From Priapulus caudatus (lineage: Eukaryota > Priapulida > Priapulimorpha > Priapulimorphida > Priapulidae), in NCBI RefSeq assembly GCF_000485595.1, contig NW_014577261.1, positions 1 to 24,133 of the forward strand: a stretch of DNA of 24,133 nucleotides, given 5' to 3'. A model generated the notes under the pieces. The model did no database searches. It was not told where the DNA came from and worked only from the letters and a program-made list of their open reading frames with translations. A program made the position numbers and the translations under genes. Every line of letters begins with the position of its first letter. Position 1 is the first letter of the stretch. This document shows positions 17,050 to 24,133 of the stretch, in pieces.

Positions 17050-18455
17050 TTATGTAGTGCACGTACACGTGCGTGCTGCGTGCGTGCGTGCGTGTGCACG
17101 TACACGTGCATGCGTGCGTGTGTGCGTGCGTGCGTGCGTGTAAACTTACACGTGCGTGCGTGCGTGCGTGTGCACGTACACGTGCGTGCATGCGTGTGTG
17201 TGTGGGTGCGTGTGCATGTACACGTGCGGGCATGCGTGTTTGTGTGCGTGCGTGCGTGTGCAGGTACACGTGTGTGCATGACTGCGTTGGTGCGTACGTG
17301 CGTGCGTGCATGCATGTGCACGTAGACGTTCGTGCGTGCGTGCGTGCGTGCGTGCGTGCGTGTCGTATGTAACGCTGCGTGTCTGCGTGCGTGTGCAACG
17401 TATAGGCGTGCGTGCGTGCGTGCGTAGTGCGCTGATGTGGCGGTGCGTGTGAAAGTACACGTGCGTCGTTACGTGCGTGCGTGCGTGGCGTATTACGTCA
17501 CACATGCGTAGATGCGTGGCGTGCGTGCGTGTGCCGTAGACACGTGCCGCGCAGGTGGGCGTGCGTGCGTGTGTGAGTGCTGTGCGTGTTCCGGTACACG
17601 TGCGTGCGTGTGTGTGCAGGTACCTGATGCGCTGCGTGTGCACGTTACACTGCGTGGCGACGTGCGTATGCACATATACGTGCGGGCGTGGCGTGTGCAC
17701 GTACACCCTGCGTGCATGCCGTGCGGTGCAGGTACACGTGTGTGCATGCGCGCGTGGCGTGCGTTTTGTATGTACACGTGGCGCGCGTGCGTATCTGCAT
17801 ATCGGGGCACGTACACATGCGTTGCGTGCGTGCGGTGTGCCTCGTAGACGTGCGGCCGTGCGTCGCGTGTGCACGTACCGTGCCCGTGCATGCGTGAGTA
17901 CGTGCGTGTGCACGTACACGTGCGTGCATGCGTGCGTGCGTAAATGTGCACGTACACGTGGCATGCGTGCGTGCGTGCTGAATGTGCTTGAATGTGCGCA
18001 TGCGTGCCTGCTGCGTGTGCACGTACACGTGCGTGCGTGCGTGCGTGTGTGCGCGCGTGTTGCAAGTACACGTCGTGCGTGCGTGTGAACTTACACGTGC
18101 GTGCATGCGTGCGTGCGTCCGTGTGTGTGGCAACGTACACTGTGCGTGCGTGCGTGTGTGCGTGTGTGCGCGCGTGTGCAGGTACATGTTCGTGCGGCGT
18201 GCGTTCGTGGTGTGCGTGTGCACGTACACGTGTGTGCGTGTGTGCGTGTGCACGTACACGTGTGTGCGTGCGTGCGTACGTGCGTGCGTTGGCGTGGCGT
18301 TGCGTGTGCGTGTGTGTGCAGGTACACGTGCGTGCGTGCGTGCTGGCATGCATGTTTATCGTAGACGTGCGTGCGTGTGTGCGTGCGTGTTCACGTACAC
18401 GTGCGTGCGTGCGTGCGTGCGGGTGTACGTACACGTGCGTGCGTGCGTGCGTGAA
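17050..18455. repeat. 1.4-kb CGTG satellite with TACACGTG punctuation
   Basis: Alternating purine-pyrimidine GTGCGTGC sequence is broken every 30-60 bp by (G/C)(C/G)ACGTACACGTG-like blocks, with more than 15 copies of TACACGTG. Single-base gains and losses are common. The long Cys/Val/Arg-rich frames on + and His/Thr/Arg-rich frames on - are translations of this repeat and should not be annotated as proteins. Confidence 0.97.
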
Positions 18456-18759
18456 TGTGCTTGTATCGACAATTCACGCATCTGCTTGCTGCCAACCGTT
18501 AAAACGCGGCATGGCCATATGACGTCAATGTTTATGCACTGAAACACTCGCTAGGTTTGCATAGAGCATGCATATGGCTTTGCAAACACGTTATTGTAAA
18601 CAAGATTGCAGTGACGATGATTTAATAGCGGTTACAGCTGTATCGAAAACATAACAGCGTAATGGATGCAACCATTGTTCACGAAATAATGTGTACCTTC
18701 ACACGCACTTGATACTCGTGTTCCTGTTGGGTTTTTGATAGGTGGCAATTGAGCAGAAA
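18456..18759. other. Unique sequence, nothing recognised
   Basis: About 300 bp between the satellite and repeat R3 copy 2. A single TGACGTCA lies near 18519. No coding or repeat signal was found. Confidence 0.6.
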
Positions 18760-19045
18760 TGTGAAACTGACATGTGTACTAAATGAAGCCCATGATAATT
18801 TTTCTAATTATAGTGCCAATTGAACAGTGGCCACCACGTGGTGTACGGCGTCCCCTGTCGGTTTAACTGGGTATCGGTCCCACCATTTGGATTTGGCTAT
18901 AATTGTCAATAACTACTCATCAATTTAGTCAAAAAATAGCTCAAATGATTCGCTGGTATCTCTACTACTACTATAGCAAACATATATAAGTGTAGCTGTC
19001 TTTTGCGTTAGAATAAAATTAGGTCGACACAATGAAAAGGGTTCA
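18760..19045 (+). repeat. Repeat R3, copy 2 (left arm of a large inverted structure)
   Basis: Shared with the inverted copy at 21305-21560 are GTGAAACTG, GAAGCCCA, GGTGTACGGCG or its variant, TTGGCTATA, TAGTCAAAAAATAGCTCAAA, ACTATAGCA and GTGTAG. Spacing is preserved, with insertions. Confidence 0.75.
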
Positions 19046-19179
19046 TCGCTGCATTCTCTACATTACCTGCATATATATATATATTGATTATATTACCTAA
19101 TATTTATTTTTCATTCAGTAGTTCAGTTAGTATAGACACCGTCCATTGCCGCCTAATCACATGCACAAAGAGCAATGCA

Positions 19180-20830
19180 ATATAGCGGCAGAAAAATAAG
19201 TGAGGGGTGTACGAATAGACGGAGGCTGAGCGAGGAACAAGGAAGGCAAGGAAAGGACGGGAGGGGATTAAGTAGCAGTTTTGCGCTAACACACGTAACT
19301 AAGATTGTGTTACTGACTGGCATATTGCACGGACACCCTTACATGCAAGGTCTCTTCTATTTCTTAAGAGAGGTCTACTGATTGAATTCTATCATATAAA
19401 TCTATGCTATAGGGTAACTCCTCCTCATTTTTAAATGGCATAAGTTCTTGCAAATATTCATACTTCTCGGAGATTACGCATCGCGCGAGCACCGTTTTAG
19501 GCGTGCAATAACGGACTTGAAGAACCTGCATAATATATGCTTGCCGAGAGAGAGAGGGGTGGGAGACTGAGGAAAAGGCGCAGGAAAAGATATCTGAGGG
19601 GTAGAAAAACACGCGAGGCTGAGCGAGGGACAAGAGAGGCAAGGGAAGGACGGGAGGGGATTGAGTAGCAGTTTTTCACCCTACAGAGGGCCGCTCTCCT
19701 AATTATGAACACAGGGCTACTAATAAAACTTTATTAGCAGATTCCTATGCTGAGATACCCCCTAATCATATTAAATTGCATATTCATTACAAAATATAAC
19801 ACCGTTTCAACGTGCAGTACGAACAGAAGAAACCTGCATATATAAGCTTGCCGAGGGACACAGGGGTGGGAGACTGAGGAAAAGGCGGCCAGAAAAAGAT
19901 AGTTGGGGGGGGGGGGGTAGAAAAAGACGAAAGCTGCTCAGGGACCAAGAGAGGCACGGGGGAGGACTGGAGGGGATTGAAGTAGCAAGTTTTGCATGCC
20001 TACAGGCTAGCGCGCTCTCCTAATTATAAACACAGGTCTACTGGATAACAATTTATCATATAAAATATTGCTCGAGATACCCGCTAATTTATTAAATGCA
20101 TATTCATCACAAAAATATAACTCCGCTCTTGTGGAGATATTGCGCTTGCCTAACGCACTAAGGTAGCCAGTTTGTGTATTGACTGGCATATGCAACGGAA
20201 CCTTTACATGCAATGTCTTCTTCCTATTTCTTAAGAGAGGGTTTACTGATTGAATTCCATCATATAACTCTATGCTAGGATAACTCCTCTTTTTTTTAAA
20301 TGCATAATTTTTTTCCAAAAATTGTTCTTCCTCGGGAGATATTACGCATGCGCGAGCACATTTCATGCGTGCAGTACAGACTAAAGAAACTGCAAAATAT
20401 AGCTTGCCGAAAGAGAGGGAGGGAGCCTAAGGAGGCGTCAGGGAAGATACCCGAGTGGCAGTAAAAAAACGCCGGAGCTGAGCGAGGACAAGAGAGGCAA
20501 GGGGAGGACGGGAGGAGATAAAGTAGGAGTTTTGCACCCTACAGGCAGGGCGCTCTCCTAATTATAAACACAAGGTTCTACGAATAAAAATTTATTACAA
20601 AAACCTATGCTGCGTACCCCCTAACCGTATTAAATGCATATTAATCACAAAGATAACTCCTCTGGTGAGATATTGCGCATGCGCGAACACACTATCGTAG
20701 CCTATTGTGTACTGACTGGTATATGTGGCGGGCACCTTACAAGCAAGGTCTTTTCCCTATTTTTTAAGAGAGGTTTAACTGATGTAATGTATTATATAAA
20801 TCTATGTTAAGGTACCTAACTTCATTTAAA
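19180..20830. repeat. Tandem array of composite repeats, four partial units
   Basis: Four copies of a purine-rich module (GAGCGAGG, ACAAGAGAGGCAAG, GGACGGGAGG) lie near 19228, 19620, 19930 and 20478. They alternate with a CTCTCCTAATTATAAACACA module (19695, 20015, 20553) and an ACTGGCATAT ... TTCTTAAGAGAGG module (19314, 20178, 20712). Unit length varies because modules are missing or shortened. Minus-strand frames at 19364-19642 and 20007-20366 share a short similar stretch only because they read the same module. Confidence 0.8.
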
Positions 20831-20905
20831 TGCATAATTTTCTTTTTTCTCGAGAGAGTTATTCTCTTGTATTTCTACTTCTCTTTATTCTTGTTGTTTT
20901 TTTGC

Positions 20906-21085
20906 ACCAGTGGCGTGCGTGCGGGTATGCTTGTCTCTTGCAGAGGAGTATTTGAACGGCATTTACAGGGAAATATCGGTATTAATAAGGAAAAGAGAGT
21001 AGAGAAACATTACGACTTTGGTAGTAACACACATTTCGTGTGTATTCACCATCATTTTACTATTGAAACGTTCCAAGTCCCTGTG
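20906..21085 (+). mobile_element. Relict of the CDIPT-intron foldback family
   Basis: This matches the right arm of the 8770-9787 element (about 9610-9787). Shared blocks are GGCATTTAC, AGAGTAGAGAAACATTA, GACTTTGGTAGTAA, ACATTTCGTGT and GAAACGTTCCAAGT(C/G)CCTGTG. Only this end is present, diverged by many substitutions. Confidence 0.85.
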
Positions 21086-21238
21086 GCTAACGCGCGCCTG
21101 GCAGGACGATGTGACGTCACGAGCTAGTGATTCGCCCACAGCATTTGTTATCGGAGCGCGGTAATTTCGCATATGTTAGCCCATGTAGTAGCAACAGTAC
21201 TGCGTGATGATTTTGACATTATTTGAAATACTATAGAA

Positions 21239-21276
<38 letters not shown>
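21239..21276. repeat. TA microsatellite
   Basis: An uninterrupted (TA)n run. Confidence 0.97.
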
Positions 21277-21278
<2 letters not shown>

Positions 21279-21304
21279 CATTCAAAGTGTGACTGGGTTA
21301 TTTT

Positions 21305-21600
21305 GACAGTAAAAGCTCGACACAAATCCTTTAAAAAATAACTACACTCAGTAAATTTCTGCTATAGTCTTAGTATATAGATATACAGCAAATCATTTGA
21401 GCTATTTTTTGACTAAAGACTGAGGATGAGTATTATTGAAACTATAGCCAAAACTAATAGTGGTATAACGCATACCGGGTACTCGCAGGGCGCCGTACGC
21501 CACCCAGGTGGCGCTGTTTAAATTGGGCTTCAGGAGCGTCGTGGCAGTTTCACAATTCTAACGAAAGTGCACAATCCATGTGCTTATCCGCCCTACAAAT
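21305..21600 (-). repeat. Repeat R3, copy 3 (right arm, inverted)
   Basis: On the minus strand it carries the GCGGATAAGCACAT block also seen in copy 1 and the TAGTCAAAAAATAGCTCAAA block of copy 2. It therefore closes an inverted structure with 18760-19045 around a core of about 2.3 kb. Confidence 0.75.
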
Positions 21601-22723
21601 AGAATATAAGCCATAAGGTGATTGGTAAACTTTCAATTTAACCAGCTGTTACTTTCACAATGTGTAATAAATAAACATGTTAATGTTTTTCTTCTAATAA
21701 ATAAAGCTGTCGGTATTTACTATATATGTCACGATGAATATAAATTATGTAAATGTGATATAGCTCAGACAGAGGTTTTCATCTGACAGACGTCATAGTG
21801 TTATGAGCGCGAAATGCCGGTAGCTGTCCTTACAATATTCATAAAGCAACGAATGCGATGTATTAAATTCTGTGACGTTGTATTGCGTTTGTTGTACATG
21901 CTGGTTAATAAATACCGCTTGCTGTGAATATTCCATGTGATATGTCTAGACTCTAGAGTTTTAGGTTAGATCGTTAAAACACTGACACACAAAACATTGG
22001 ACGTACAAAACGTTGACGCACGTTCAAACAAGAGAAGATCCAACTTTTACTAGACATATATTGGCACTATGAGTATTATTGGATTAGTGTATTATAAAGT
22101 ATTGAGCAAATTTTCATTGAATAATTGGAATGAATATTTTGTAATGATAGTAAACATATTTACAATGATTGAAACTACCAGGGGCATAATGATTAAGTTG
22201 ACGCATCTAATGTGTAACTACTACACAGTATCACCCAAAACACTAACCTGAACATGCAATGCTGGAATAAACTGTATATAGCAAACCTACACCTGGTAAG
22301 TCTAAATTCTTTTCTGTTAATACAGCACAGCTTTAATTGATGCTGACAGATAGTACAATGCAGACTTATGCAGTCACTGTGATATCACTACATCCTAAAG
22401 CAACTATAAAATTATACTGACACTAGCATGTATTGTGATGAAACATTAATTGAGAGCATCACTGGGCTTGGATAATTACAAAGTAACTAGCAGTATTTAT
22501 ATCTATATATACTGAAGTGTAGGCCTACACATCAGAATGGAAGCAAAAGATGTCAGTGCGCAATGCCAGTACTATCCTGGTACAGGTCGTCCGAAATCTT
22601 TAACCAGCTTCCAATCGTCTCTGTAGGCATTCTAATCTGACAATGTCATAGTCTCACATGACATCTGCACAGCTTCTAGCACTGACTGCATGGCCGTCTG
22701 CATGTTTTCTTCCTTAAGTACGT
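21601..22723. other. Intergenic sequence and probable HPD 3' UTR
   Basis: No gene is supported; the open frame at 22069-22251 (+) is AT-rich and unrecognised. On the minus strand ATTAAA at 22337-22332 is a possible HPD polyadenylation signal, about 0.4-0.5 kb beyond either HPD stop. AATAAATAAA occurs on + near 21666 and 21698 without an associated gene. Confidence 0.45.
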
Positions 22724-22845
22724 CTACAAGTTTCGCTTGGTGTGCCGGATCCAACCATGCATTCTCCTTCCCTCTTCCTGCAAGTCTCTTTGTCGTTGTT
22801 CTCTGCAGTATAACTTCTCTGGAACAGGTCTCTTCGCTTTCCTTC

Positions 22846-24133
<1,288 letters not shown>

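Noticed and set aside
16967-18547. Many long open frames on both strands (up to 313 codons) rich in Cys/Val/Arg or His/Thr/Arg
   Set aside because: They are translations of the CGTG satellite, present in several frames at once, and change frame with its indels.
19364-20366. Two minus-strand frames sharing a similar ~40-residue stretch, a possible protein family
   Set aside because: Both read the same module of the tandem array in the same frame, so similarity follows from DNA repetition. No known domain, and other copies are closed.

Overview
The window is metazoan nuclear DNA. Two conserved animal genes are present in spliced form, with canonical splice sites, inside mostly repeat-derived sequence. 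The base composition, a (CCCTAA)n telomere-type tract, a Penelope-like retroelement remnant and many small inverted-repeat transposons fit a marine invertebrate (echinoderm, hemichordate, amphioxus or mollusc). The sequence alone does not decide between these.

Genes. (1) CDIPT, phosphatidylinositol synthase, lies on the + strand in six coding exons between 8493 and 12547. It gives a complete 222-residue protein with an intact CDP-alcohol phosphatidyltransferase motif. Its first intron uses a GC donor. (2) The 3' part of HPD, 4-hydroxyphenylpyruvate dioxygenase, lies on the - strand from the right edge down to about 22846. One exon carries the third iron-ligand region, and the last exon encodes the C-terminal helix. 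The last exon holds an apparent 1-nt frameshift before the conserved ending. The next upstream exon is only doubtfully visible at the window edge. The two genes are convergent, about 10 kb apart, and have no evident functional link.

Layout. 1-144: 48-bp minisatellite. 145-1044: unique sequence with a tiny hairpin transposon and a polypurine tract ending at a single N (1045). 1046-5530: degenerate satellite built from a ~26-bp minisatellite and a larger duplication, with the look of unpolished long reads. 5531-8492: AT-rich repeats, a retroelement coding remnant, a 56-bp palindrome, then the CDIPT 5' flank. 8493-13760: CDIPT. Its intron 1 carries a 1-kb foldback transposon with an 8-bp target duplication and a hairpin looping out a telomere-type tract. 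Its 3' UTR carries a hAT-like MITE. 13781-16990: a second MITE, an inverted satellite, a pentanucleotide satellite, a degenerate tRNA-Arg(CCT)-like sequence and a second tiny hairpin transposon. 17050-18455: a 1.4-kb CGTG-type satellite with TACACGTG punctuation. 18760-21560: a large inverted structure enclosing tandem repeats and a relict of the CDIPT-intron foldback family. 21561-24133: unique sequence and the HPD 3' end, with a GATA/GACA microsatellite in its last intron.

Most open reading frames longer than 60 codons here are translations of microsatellites and are not genes. No operon, CRISPR array, rRNA or intact tRNA was seen. The most interesting material is the repeat biology: at least six kinds of hairpin-forming element, several with visible target duplications.
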